Assembly: GCA_002163245.1 (NCBI GenBank)
Contig: MAAL01000033.1
Span: forward strand, 1 to 57,244
DNA: 57,244 nt
Direction: 5' to 3'
Source: Gammaproteobacteria bacterium 42_54_T18
GTDB taxonomy: Bacteria; Pseudomonadota; Gammaproteobacteria; Pseudomonadales; Ketobacteraceae
Positions 27,946 to 36,321 of the stretch are shown in pieces. Position 1 is the stretch's first letter; every line of letters starts with the position of its first letter. The notes under the pieces are model-generated. The model did not search any database, had not been told where the DNA came from, and was given only the letters and a program-made list of their open reading frames with translations. The translations under genes were made by a program, and so were the position numbers.

Positions 27946-28665
27946 ATGATCATACCTCCCACTCTTATTGATGATTTTATCGCGCCACCTTGTTATGACG
28001 AGATTAGTATCCTTTATCAGGACGAAGATATGCTGCTGATCAACAAACCCAGTGGTTTGCTAAGCCTGTCAGGAAAAAATCCACTTAATAAGGATTCGGT
28101 TCATTATCGGTTAGTGCAGGGGCAGCTTAAGGGGCCTGTGGCGAAACAAGAGCATCGAGCATTTCCTACGGCAACATTGGTGCATCGGCTGGATTTTGGT
28201 ACCTCAGGTATTATGCTGGTTGCGCTTAATAAGCAGGTTAATGGATTGCTTGGTAAGCAATTTCAGGCTCGTACTGTTAGTAAGTGTTATATCGCGATAC
28301 TCGAAGGTCAGCCAAAGGATGATGAGGGGTTTATTGAATTCCCAATTGCTAAGGATAAGCCCAATTTTCCTTTGCAAAAGATTTGTCTAGATACCGGTAA
28401 ACCTGCCCGCAGCGAATACCAGGTATTGGAGCGCTTGCAACAACCCTCTCGCTGTCGAGTACGTTTTAATCCAGTAACCGGTCGAACTCATCAATTAAGA
28501 ATTCACAGCCTTAAAATAGGCCATCCTATTCTTGGGTGTGACCTCTACAAAAATGAGCGTAGTGAGCAGATGGCAGAGCGGTTATTGCTGCATGCAAGTG
28601 AGCTGCAGTTTGATCATCCCAGAAGTGGTGAGCGTGTCCATGGGCTTAGTCCTTGTCCTTTTTAG
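27946..28665 (+). CDS. RluA-family pseudouridine synthase
   Basis: 239 residues from ATG 27946; an in-frame TTG at 27937 is the alternative. It contains the catalytic motif HRLDFGTSGIMLVALNK with the essential Asp, KPSGLLSLSG near the N-terminus, and GRTHQLRIH. It isomerises a uridine in rRNA or tRNA; the target is not readable, although this short form resembles enzymes acting on 23S rRNA 746 and tRNA 32. It is probably co-transcribed with rhlE. Confidence 0.86.
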   Translation: MIIPPTLIDDFIAPPCYDEISILYQDEDMLLINKPSGLLSLSGKNPLNKDSVHYRLVQGQLKGPVAKQEHRAFPTATLVHRLDFGTSGIMLVALNKQVNGLLGKQFQARTVSKCYIAILEGQPKDDEGFIEFPIAKDKPNFPLQKICLDTGKPARSEYQVLERLQQPSRCRVRFNPVTGRTHQLRIHSLKIGHPILGCDLYKNERSEQMAERLLLHASELQFDHPRSGERVHGLSPCPF

Positions 28666-28717
28666 GCGATGAGAGCGGATTCAGAAATTGATAGAACGTC
28701 AATCAATGATGAGTGTA

Positions 28718-29056
28718 TCAGTCGTCCCGAGTCAGCACTTCGAATAGCTCAATCTCAAAAGAAAGGTCTGAGTTTGGAGGGATGTTTTTTCCCATGTTGC
28801 GATCGCCATAAGCCAGGTGTGCGGGCACAAATAACTTACGTTTGCCTCCAACTTTCATGCCCATTATGCCTTGATCCCAACCTTTGATCACACGGCCAGT
28901 GCCAATAACGCATTGGAATGCCTTACCTTTGTCATAAGATGAATCAAACTGGGTGCCATCTTGTAGAAAGCCGCGGTATTGGGTAGTGATTAATGCACCT
29001 TTTACCGTTTCTTTACCGTCGCCCACTATTAAATCTGTTACTTGTAATACCGTCAT
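28718..29056 (-). CDS. FKBP-type peptidyl-prolyl isomerase
   Basis: 112 residues, a single FKBP domain with FDSSYDKGKAFQCVIGTGRVIKGWDQGI and the IPPNSDLSFEIELFEV ending. It has no signal peptide, so it is cytoplasmic. It catalyses cis-trans isomerisation of proline bonds. It is convergent with the pseudouridine synthase gene and divergent from nothing nearby. Confidence 0.92.
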   Translation of the reverse strand: MTVLQVTDLIVGDGKETVKGALITTQYRGFLQDGTQFDSSYDKGKAFQCVIGTGRVIKGWDQGIMGMKVGGKRKLFVPAHLAYGDRNMGKNIPPNSDLSFEIELFEVLTRDD

Positions 29057-29119
29057 GTGATTACTCTTGTTGAGAAGCGTATTGATAATGAATGTGCTAG
29101 ATTGTGTTGAAATTTTCTA

Positions 29120-30010
29120 TTAGCTAGCTACTAAATTTTTATTCAGCGTTTTCGCAATGAAATTTTCAAAAAGAGCCATTGAAATATCTGTTTGTTCTTG
29201 GAAGGGGAAGTGGCTGCAATCTTCCAGTAGCTCTAACTGACTACCGTTGATTTGGTGTTTAAAATGTAGAAGTGTTTTGGTGTCTGATAAAAAATGATCA
29301 GATTTTCCGCCAATGATAAGTGTTGGGGAGTTTATCAGGGGGAGGCGGCGCAGTAATACATTTGATGCATTTGATAATTGGCGGAGCATGAAGTTGATAT
29401 CCTGCTGGCGCGCATCAATTGTTTTAGTTAGTTGGTTTAGAATTAACATTGGTATTGTTGGTGTGTTAAAAAATGAATCTGAGATCAATCTTTTTAATTG
29501 GTTGGAGTCGGTTAGGTCTAATTCTAGCACTCTATCAAATGTATTTTCTATTTCATTCTTAGACAATTGACCAATATTAGGTGGAGAGAACAGGGTGGTT
29601 GAAGCGGTTTTTTCTGGATAGCTACTTGCAAAAAAAGCAGCGATACAAGCACCGGTACTATGTGCTAGTAAATGGCATTGTGAAACACCAATGTTTTCAA
29701 GGAAATCGTTTATCCATTCTGAATAGGTTCTAAAAGAGTAGTGTGCCTTTGAGAAATTCAGTGTGGGTTCTAGTTCTGGTATTGTTACCGCAATTACTCG
29801 ATATTGTGTTTTTAGTTGTTGTAACCATGACCTCCACATGTGATTGGTTCCACCAAACCCATGTATAAACAACAAGGTTTCCCCGCTACCCGCCTCTATA
29901 TAGTTTGTACTCCTTCCGTTAATACAGATTTCTTTGCGCTCAAGCCCTTTGGCAACGCTTGTGACGAGGTTTGCTAAATTTGCTAGGCTGATTAGGTTTT
30001 TCGATGGCAT
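29120..30010 (-). CDS. alpha/beta hydrolase
   Basis: 296 residues. The oxyanion motif FIHGFGGTNHMW, the nucleophile elbow LLAHSTGACIAAFFAS, a lid of about 80 residues, then SPTLIIGGKSDHFLSD with the acid and DCSHFPFQEQ with the histidine give a complete triad. It likely cleaves esters or C-C bonds of a small hydrophobic substrate. It is separated from the FKBP gene by 63 bp in the same direction. The substrate is unknown. Confidence 0.82.
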   Translation of the reverse strand: MPSKNLISLANLANLVTSVAKGLERKEICINGRSTNYIEAGSGETLLFIHGFGGTNHMWRSWLQQLKTQYRVIAVTIPELEPTLNFSKAHYSFRTYSEWINDFLENIGVSQCHLLAHSTGACIAAFFASSYPEKTASTTLFSPPNIGQLSKNEIENTFDRVLELDLTDSNQLKRLISDSFFNTPTIPMLILNQLTKTIDARQQDINFMLRQLSNASNVLLRRLPLINSPTLIIGGKSDHFLSDTKTLLHFKHQINGSQLELLEDCSHFPFQEQTDISMALFENFIAKTLNKNLVAS

Positions 30011-30093
30011 GTTACGTTGTAGCGCTTGGTCGTTAGATGCGCATAGTATAACAGCTCAAAGAGTAGCCTGATGTTTTCTTTATAATGTCAACG

Positions 30094-30915
30094 CTACAGT
30101 GCCAACTCCCCAAGCCACTCGTTCGCTAGTTCTGAATTATCTTGTTGCCATGGGTGAAAGTCATTTGAAAAGTAATCTTGTAGCTCGTCTTTTATGCCTG
30201 TAAGTATTCCATTTTTTCCAATCAATTGTTGCCATGCCTCTTTCCAGCCAGACCTGTCTGAGAGTTCAGTGTTTTTATAAAGCAACAACCAGGTACTTTC
30301 TATCATATGACCCATAAAAAAAGGCAAGATTACTTTCATCTCATTCGTTCTCAGTTTGTCATCACCAACAACATGTTGGTATAGGTCATAAGCAACGGCT
30401 TTGTGTTCGGTCTCTTCAATGGCATGCCACAAGAACATGGTTTTAAGTTCCTGGTGAGGATTGTTCCCGAGAAAGTCAGGATTATTCATTAGAAAGTCGG
30501 CGAACAAAGCCGTGAGATGCTCAAGGGCAACGGTTTGTGCAAGTTGGCGCTGAGGAGAAAATCGGTTAATGAATTTGTTAAAAAAAGTGGTCTGCCTTTC
30601 AACAAGGTCAACACGCCACCCTAGCGCCTGAATCTTTTCGTTAAATATCGCATGCTGTTTACCGTGATGGGCTTCTTGGCCGATAAATGCTCGAATGCGT
30701 TTCTTCATTTCAGGATCAGTGACTTGGTCTTGATAATACCTAACACTGTCGATGAACTGGCGTTCTCCTGGAGGGAAAACAGCGGATAGGGAGCAAAATA
30801 GCGCAGTCAGAACAGGGTTATCTTTGATAAACGTTCTGGGTAAATCATTAAATGTTAGATTGGGTTGTCTCGGAATAATGGTGACGTTTTTAGGTGTTGG
30901 TAATGTGATAGCCAT
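30094..30915 (-). CDS. predicted metal-dependent hydrolase (PF10118-like, ferritin-type helices)
   Basis: 273 residues, all-helical. Metal ligands typical of the family are spaced along it: GQEAHHGKQH, VALEHLTALFAD, and WHAIEETEHKAVAYDLY. Such di-metal helical proteins are common in lipid-rich proteobacteria and mycobacteria, with no firm reaction assigned. The ATG at 30915 has GAGGCGCAAAG upstream. A large inverted repeat at 30946-30979, 31 bp before the start, suggests control by a dimeric repressor. Confidence 0.75.
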   Translation of the reverse strand: MAITLPTPKNVTIIPRQPNLTFNDLPRTFIKDNPVLTALFCSLSAVFPPGERQFIDSVRYYQDQVTDPEMKKRIRAFIGQEAHHGKQHAIFNEKIQALGWRVDLVERQTTFFNKFINRFSPQRQLAQTVALEHLTALFADFLMNNPDFLGNNPHQELKTMFLWHAIEETEHKAVAYDLYQHVVGDDKLRTNEMKVILPFFMGHMIESTWLLLYKNTELSDRSGWKEAWQQLIGKNGILTGIKDELQDYFSNDFHPWQQDNSELANEWLGELAL

Positions 30916-30945
30916 CTTTGCGCCTCATCTTTGGTGGATAGACCG

Positions 30946-30979
30946 TTATGTGATAATCACTTATTTGATAGTCACATAA
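30946..30979 (-). promoter_or_regulatory. 34-bp inverted repeat, likely operator
   Basis: TTATGTGA at 30946-30953 and its exact complement TCACATAA at 30972-30979, with further symmetry inside (TCA near each arm). It lies directly before the PF10118-like gene. The size fits a TetR/GntR-class dimer or tandem dimers. No regulator gene is adjacent. Confidence 0.5.
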
Positions 30980-31244
30980 GGGGATATGCTGTCACCATCA
31001 TAAATGGGGCCAAAGTTGTGGTCTGATGAGGCCATATGAGAAGTGAGACCGAGAGGGGAGCCGTACGGGAGCCTTGTATATTTCATCAAAATAGCGATAA
31101 TGATTCGCGGAAAATGGATACCAAAATCGGACTGTTTTTTGTCGTACACACCCCAGTTTTAGCACTCTAGGGCGGTATTGACCCTTAATTAATTCAGTTA
31201 ACCGATTGAGCTAATTAGATGAGTGATTTGGATAACAAAGGCTT
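30980..31244. other. remainder of 329-bp non-coding gap
   Basis: This stretch separates the minus-strand hydrolase from the plus-strand motor cassette. Beyond the 30946-30979 inverted repeat I see only AT-rich leader before the ATG at 31245 (AAAGG ribosome site at 31229). Confidence 0.4.
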
Positions 31245-32042
31245 ATGACTCAAGCTTCACCCAATGTATCGCTTAACGGCTCGCGCCTTATCCGTTTTTT
31301 GTCTGATCTAGCGGTGTCTGATGTTGAGCTCTCTCATAAGCAATTCACTGAAAAATTAGGGCAACTTGTTAATTTTTCAGATGCTATTACTTTGTCAGCG
31401 GTACACAGCAAGTTATCAAAAATGGCGTTTGAGCCAACAGAAGTTACCAGCGAAAGCGTGAGAAACGAGTTTCTTAGGGTTCGAGAGGTGTTGGTAAAGT
31501 CCATTATCAAGAGTTTTACGCCAAGTAAGGGGCCTTCGGGCATATCACTGCCTATTCCCAAAGTAGATACTCCCCAAGATAAAGCGATGTCTTATGAACC
31601 TTATCAGCGCTTTTATGCCAGGCATCAGCGTGAAATTGATTTTAAGGTACAAAGCCTTCAGCTTTACGTCAGAGATGGCGTTTCGGGGCTTTCTCTCGAG
31701 CTTGCTCAGCTTGTAGAGTTAGATGCAGCATTGGGGGATGTGCTGGCAGTACACTCGCGAAGGCTTTTTGGGGTAATCCCCAAATTATTGGGCAAACGCT
31801 TTAAGCATTTGCGAACAGAGCATCAGCAAGCGCTTGCTAACTCGGTAGGCATTGAGAATAGTGTTATCGATGACTCACACGCCGAATGGATTAAGCCCGG
31901 TGGTTGGTTACATGCTTTTTATCAAGAGATGCAGGGATTGCTTCTCGCAGAATTAGATGTTCGACTACAGCCCATTTTAGGCCTTGTTGAGGCACTGAAT
32001 GAACAGCTTGAAGTACTTAATGAACAGGTAGAAGAAAATTGA
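31245..32042 (+). CDS. DUF3348-family protein, first gene of ZorAB-like motor cassette
   Basis: 265 residues, soluble and mostly helical, without a signal or membrane segment. It matches the DUF3348 pattern by a conserved centre (YQRFYARHQREIDFKVQSLQLYVRDGVSG) and the helix around LLGKRFKHL. Function is unknown. Its stop overlaps the next ATG (TGATG), and the four genes 31245-36107 are coupled by overlaps or 2-bp gaps, implying a fixed stoichiometric complex. A cytoplasmic partner of the membrane motor is the likely role, by inference. Confidence 0.75.
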   Translation: MTQASPNVSLNGSRLIRFLSDLAVSDVELSHKQFTEKLGQLVNFSDAITLSAVHSKLSKMAFEPTEVTSESVRNEFLRVREVLVKSIIKSFTPSKGPSGISLPIPKVDTPQDKAMSYEPYQRFYARHQREIDFKVQSLQLYVRDGVSGLSLELAQLVELDAALGDVLAVHSRRLFGVIPKLLGKRFKHLRTEHQQALANSVGIENSVIDDSHAEWIKPGGWLHAFYQEMQGLLLAELDVRLQPILGLVEALNEQLEVLNEQVEEN

Positions 32043-34753
32043 TGACTAGAATACTTTTTGTGACAGCGTTTTTATTGGGTGCCATTGCCGTTGTGTGGAT
32101 GGGGGCAGGGTTTGTAGGTACTGATGCGCTTGCTCTCACGGTAACGGTGGTAATAGGCCTTGCTTACACAATAGGTTTTATTGAGCTTGTGCAGTTTCGC
32201 CAAGCAACGGGAACCTTGTCAAATTCACTTTCTGCGTTGTCTAAAACTGAGCTTAAGGGTAAGAGCGGAACTGAGAGTGGAACTGAAAGCGGGGAAAATG
32301 TTGTTACCAATTTGGATGAGTGGCTAAACAAACTCCACCCATCGTTACATAACTCCGTGCGGTTACGAATAGAAGGTGAGCGAGTTGGTTTGCCTGCCCC
32401 GGTGATGACACCGTATTTGGTGGGTTTATTGGTTATGCTAGGTTTGTTAGGCACCTTTGTTGGAATGGTAGATACGTTAAAAGGTGCCGTTATTGCACTG
32501 GAAGGAACCACAGAACTTCAAGCAGTACGGGCAGGGTTAGCTGCACCAATAAAAGGCTTAGGTTTAGCGTTTGGTACATCAGTAGCTGGGGTCGCCGCAT
32601 CTGCCATGCTTGGGCTGTTATCGACCTTAAGCCGACGTGAGCGAATGATATCAACACGTGAACTCGATTCTACTATTGTTACAGCATTTCGTCGGTTTTC
32701 ATTGATTCATAATCGTCAGGAGACTTATAAAGCTCTTCAAGTTCAATCAAGTGCTTTACCTGATGTGGCGGAAAAACTTCAGCTAATGGCTTCTCAAATG
32801 GAACGCATGGGAGAGACGTTAAGCAACACGTTGGTCGCTAATCAAGAGAAGTTTCATGAATCTGCTACTACTGCTTACTCTGACTTGGCTTCATCTGTTG
32901 ATAAATCCCTAAGAGAAAGTTTGGCTGAAAGTGGGCGTTTAGCGGGCGAAAGTATAAAACCCATTGTTAGCGAGGCGATGGTTGCGATACAAGCAGAAGC
33001 AAAAAGCACTCACCAGCAGCTCACGAATACGGTGCAAACTCAGCTTGAGTCACTAACGGATCGATTTGGTGATACATCAGATCAGGTTACACAAGCGTGG
33101 AAAGATGGCCTTTCGGCTCACGAGCAATCAAATGAAGCATTAATTGCGGGTATGGGTGAATCTCATGCGGCGTTTAGTGGAAGGTTCGAAGAAAACGCGT
33201 TGTCTATGTTGTCATCCTTGGATAAAACGACGAGTGCATGGGTTGAGCGACAGGATGTGAGTGATAAGCAACGTTTGGATCTATGGACTGAAGCCTTTAA
33301 GCGGGCTCAAGAAAATGCTTTGGTGCAGCTTACTGATTCATCAGATACCTATACTGGTGAGCTAAAAAAGATCACCGACATGCAACAAAGCTCTTTTTCG
33401 TCGGTTACACAAAACTTCGAATCGATGTCGGCAGCATTGACGCAGCAATGGCAGGATGCCAGTGAGCAATCACTTAATCAGCAACAAGCTATCTCTGAAT
33501 CCTTAGAAAGCACAGCACGTGGTATCACGGAAGATGCGAAATCGACGTCAACAGTGATGTTGGGTGAGATGACAACTCTGTTGAAATCCTCTGAGGCGTT
33601 GATTCAAACTAGAATTGATACAGAGCAGGCTTGGTTAAGCGAACATAGCGAACGTATGAGCGATCTGACAAGCACGTTAAAAGAAGAACTTCAGACTCTT
33701 AGAGCAGATGAAGAACGACGAGGGCAAGCGGCTATAGAGCAATTGTCTGGATTGGAAGAAACAGTAACAACTCATCTGAGTACACTTGGACGTGGATTGG
33801 AAGAGCCCATGATTCGGTTGATTGAAACGGCTTCCGAAACGCCTCGTGCAGCGGCTGAAGTGATTAGCCATTTACGTCGTGAGATTTCTAATAATATTGA
33901 ACGTGACAATGGGTTGTTGGAAGAACGCCAACGTATGATGCAAGAACTTAATACGTTGATTGGCTCATTGGAACAATCGTCAACAGGTCAACGTGAAGCT
34001 GTGGAGATGTTAATTGACTCATCTTCAAACATGCTAAAAAGTGTTGGTACTCAGTTTACGGATCATGTTGGATCAGAAGTCACGAAGTTATCCAGCATCG
34101 CAGAAAGTCTTGCTGGCAACGCCACAGAAATTGCCGATAACTTTGCTGGAAGTGCGGTAGAAATGTCGAGTTTGGGTGAGGCCTTTGGTTTTGCGGTTCA
34201 ACTTTTTAATGAATCCAATAGTGCTTTGATCGACAATCTTACACGTATTGAATCATCGTTAGAGAATTCGTCATCTCGTAGTGATGAACAGCTAGGTTAT
34301 TACGTGGCGCAAGCGCGGGATATTATTGATCACAGCTTGATGGCACAGAAGGAAATCTTTGAAGAATTACGTCAGCTGAGTCAAGAAACCCCAAGTAAGA
34401 CAACTAATGCTACTAACACTACGTCGGGCCTCGTAAAGTCTGAACCCGCAGACGTTGAGGTTAAAGCTAAACCTATAGTTGCTCAGTCTGATGTTGTTGA
34501 GGAAGATGCAGATAATCTCGATGTTGAAAACGATAACGTTGAGAAAAAACCTGTTAAGAAAAATAAGAGTAAGAAAAGCACCGGCAAGAAAGATGTAGCT
34601 GAGAAAGAAGTCGTTGAAAAAGGTTCTGCTCAGGAAAATTTAGAAAAAGCTGAAGCTGACAAGGCTGAACCTAAAGAGTCAGGGTCTAAAGAGGAAACAA
34701 TTGTTCAAGAAGATATCGCTGTTAAGGCTGATTCTACTGAAGAGGTGAGTTAA
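32042..34753 (+). CDS. MotA/ExbB/ZorA-like membrane motor protein with long helical tail (DUF802)
   Basis: 903 residues. About four N-terminal hydrophobic helices (near 4-26, 29-50, 124-148, 167-195) resemble the MotA/TolQ/ZorA stator fold, with GLLGTFVGMVDTL and GLAFGTSVAGVAASAMLG as pore-lining helices. From about 230 to 780 runs a predicted coiled-coil tail with repeated DUF802-like units (QQWQDASEQSLNQQQAI). The last 110 residues are a Lys/Glu-rich tail. In ZorA a long tail projects into the cytoplasm; a similar shape is likely here. It overlaps both neighbours by a base or more. Confidence 0.8.
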   Translation: MTRILFVTAFLLGAIAVVWMGAGFVGTDALALTVTVVIGLAYTIGFIELVQFRQATGTLSNSLSALSKTELKGKSGTESGTESGENVVTNLDEWLNKLHPSLHNSVRLRIEGERVGLPAPVMTPYLVGLLVMLGLLGTFVGMVDTLKGAVIALEGTTELQAVRAGLAAPIKGLGLAFGTSVAGVAASAMLGLLSTLSRRERMISTRELDSTIVTAFRRFSLIHNRQETYKALQVQSSALPDVAEKLQLMASQMERMGETLSNTLVANQEKFHESATTAYSDLASSVDKSLRESLAESGRLAGESIKPIVSEAMVAIQAEAKSTHQQLTNTVQTQLESLTDRFGDTSDQVTQAWKDGLSAHEQSNEALIAGMGESHAAFSGRFEENALSMLSSLDKTTSAWVERQDVSDKQRLDLWTEAFKRAQENALVQLTDSSDTYTGELKKITDMQQSSFSSVTQNFESMSAALTQQWQDASEQSLNQQQAISESLESTARGITEDAKSTSTVMLGEMTTLLKSSEALIQTRIDTEQAWLSEHSERMSDLTSTLKEELQTLRADEERRGQAAIEQLSGLEETVTTHLSTLGRGLEEPMIRLIETASETPRAAAEVISHLRREISNNIERDNGLLEERQRMMQELNTLIGSLEQSSTGQREAVEMLIDSSSNMLKSVGTQFTDHVGSEVTKLSSIAESLAGNATEIADNFAGSAVEMSSLGEAFGFAVQLFNESNSALIDNLTRIESSLENSSSRSDEQLGYYVAQARDIIDHSLMAQKEIFEELRQLSQETPSKTTNATNTTSGLVKSEPADVEVKAKPIVAQSDVVEEDADNLDVENDNVEKKPVKKNKSKKSTGKKDVAEKEVVEKGSAQENLEKAEADKAEPKESGSKEETIVQEDIAVKADSTEEVS

Positions 34754-35379
34754 TGGAAGAGCTAGAGGATGCCTCATCCCACGAACCACCCATTTGGGCA
34801 ATTTTTGGTGATTTAATGTCTGGGCTTGTAGGCGTTTTTGTTCTTATCCTGGTCTGGTCGTTAGGATTTCAACTTGAGCTTGCGCAGAACCTTGAACAAG
34901 AAGTACAGAAACGCCAAGCGGAAGAGCAGCGACGAATGGCTTTGGAAGAAGCGTTAGCTGACCCTCTATCGACCGGGCGAGTGACGTTACGAGATGGTCG
35001 AATTGGTATCAGTGGAAGTGTGCTTTTCTCATTAAACTCTGATGAGTTACAACCCGAAGGAAAACAGTTACTTAAAACGCTTGTGCCACCTCTACAGATA
35101 TATCTGGGAGAGCGTGATGAGTTGTTAATGATCAGTGGATTTACCGATGATTTGCCGATTCAAAAAGGTAACAACCGTTATGATGATAACTGGGCGTTAT
35201 CTGCAGAACGTGCCTTAACGGTGACACGAGCACTGATTGAGGAGGGTATGCCCCCCTCTCTTGTTTTTGCCGCAGCGTTTGGTGCACAGCATCCAGTGGT
35301 TTCAAATCAGGATGCCGCTGGACGGTCGCAGAATCGACGTGTGGAAATGGCACCCGTACCGAGAGGGGCTAATCCATAG
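34753..35379 (+). CDS. MotB/ZorB-like OmpA-domain protein
   Basis: 208 residues. One N-terminal helix carries the ion-carrying aspartate in FGDLMSGLVGVFVLILVW (Asp20, the equivalent of MotB Asp32). A short coiled-coil linker and an OmpA peptidoglycan-binding domain follow (SGFTDDLPIQKGNNRYDDNW, ALSAERALTVTRAL and RSQNRRVEM). It would pair with the preceding four-helix protein to form an ion-driven rotor anchored to the cell wall. Its start overlaps the previous stop (TAATG). Confidence 0.87.
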   Translation: MEELEDASSHEPPIWAIFGDLMSGLVGVFVLILVWSLGFQLELAQNLEQEVQKRQAEEQRRMALEEALADPLSTGRVTLRDGRIGISGSVLFSLNSDELQPEGKQLLKTLVPPLQIYLGERDELLMISGFTDDLPIQKGNNRYDDNWALSAERALTVTRALIEEGMPPSLVFAAAFGAQHPVVSNQDAAGRSQNRRVEMAPVPRGANP

Positions 35380-35381
35380 TT

Positions 35382-36107
35382 ATGTCAGCAGTAGATAGAT
35401 TCAGTCCTGAGTCGGCGACATTGGTGGAACTAGCTGCAACAATAGCGTCGTTGCTAGAGCAGGGTGCGGATAGTTTTGACCCTATACGTTTTCGTTATAT
35501 CGAATCTATGGTTAAGCGGGCCGGTGAGCAGCGTAAGTTAGTTGCACAGATCATTGAAAAGAAAGTACGTAAAGCGCTGAACGATTATCAGCATGACGCT
35601 ATGAATCGCGAGGCAAGTGTAAAAAAACAGGAAGTGGAACTCAATGATGCGAGGGAAGAGCTCATTGTTTTGACCCAACACCTTGATCAAGGAAAGTCTC
35701 ATGATGAGGAATGTTTAAATGATGGCTCCTTCGCGAACGTATTGAGACAACAAGAGAGTGATGTTGTGCAATCCGTTGCAGGTACGGCTACGGGTCAACG
35801 ACGGGAGCCCAATGCTATTCGACTCTACCGTGAATCTTGGATAAAACAAAACTCAGATCGATTGGTTGTACAGTCCGTTAAAAATGGGCCTGAAGATCCA
35901 GGGCCACTTAACTCGCAAATGCTTGTAATACATTCACTTTCTACAATGCGTGGGCTTTCGCCTGATTATTTAAATCGATTTGTTTCTTATGTTGATACTT
36001 TGCTCTGGCTTGAGCAGGTGAGTAACGATATGCAATCAACTAAACCTAAAAAGGGCAGTGCGAAGTCTAAAGGTGCAGGAAAAAACTCAGCTCGGACTAA
36101 GAAATAA
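35382..36107 (+). CDS. DUF2894-family protein, last gene of motor cassette
   Basis: 241 residues, soluble. The diagnostic block is GPLNSQMLVIHSLSTMRGLS followed by PDYLNRFVSYVDTLLWLEQ. The N-terminal half is helical and charged and the last 25 residues are Lys/Ser/Gly-rich. Function is unknown. It starts two bases after the OmpA-domain gene and so belongs to the complex by context. Confidence 0.78.
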   Translation: MSAVDRFSPESATLVELAATIASLLEQGADSFDPIRFRYIESMVKRAGEQRKLVAQIIEKKVRKALNDYQHDAMNREASVKKQEVELNDAREELIVLTQHLDQGKSHDEECLNDGSFANVLRQQESDVVQSVAGTATGQRREPNAIRLYRESWIKQNSDRLVVQSVKNGPEDPGPLNSQMLVIHSLSTMRGLSPDYLNRFVSYVDTLLWLEQVSNDMQSTKPKKGSAKSKGAGKNSARTKK

Positions 36108-36321
36108 TCCTCCCGAAACTAAGCCCTTCAAAACTAAGACTTTAAAGAATAAGCTTAGTGAGCACCTCCTTTTTCCATTTTGACGCCTAGAAAAATAGTT
36201 AATTCAATTGACGTATTTTTTGGCGTGTTGCTGTCCCTACTTCTATACTTGTATCTCCTATTTAAAGATGTTTTGCTCTGCAAAGCATCTTATTGCACAG
36301 ATAACTGCATGGAGAAGCACT

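Noticed and set aside
31245-36107. Calling the motor cassette a Zorya anti-phage system
   Set aside because: ZorA- and ZorB-like proteins are present, but no ZorC/ZorD/ZorE-type helicase or nuclease lies nearby; the partners are DUF3348 and DUF2894.
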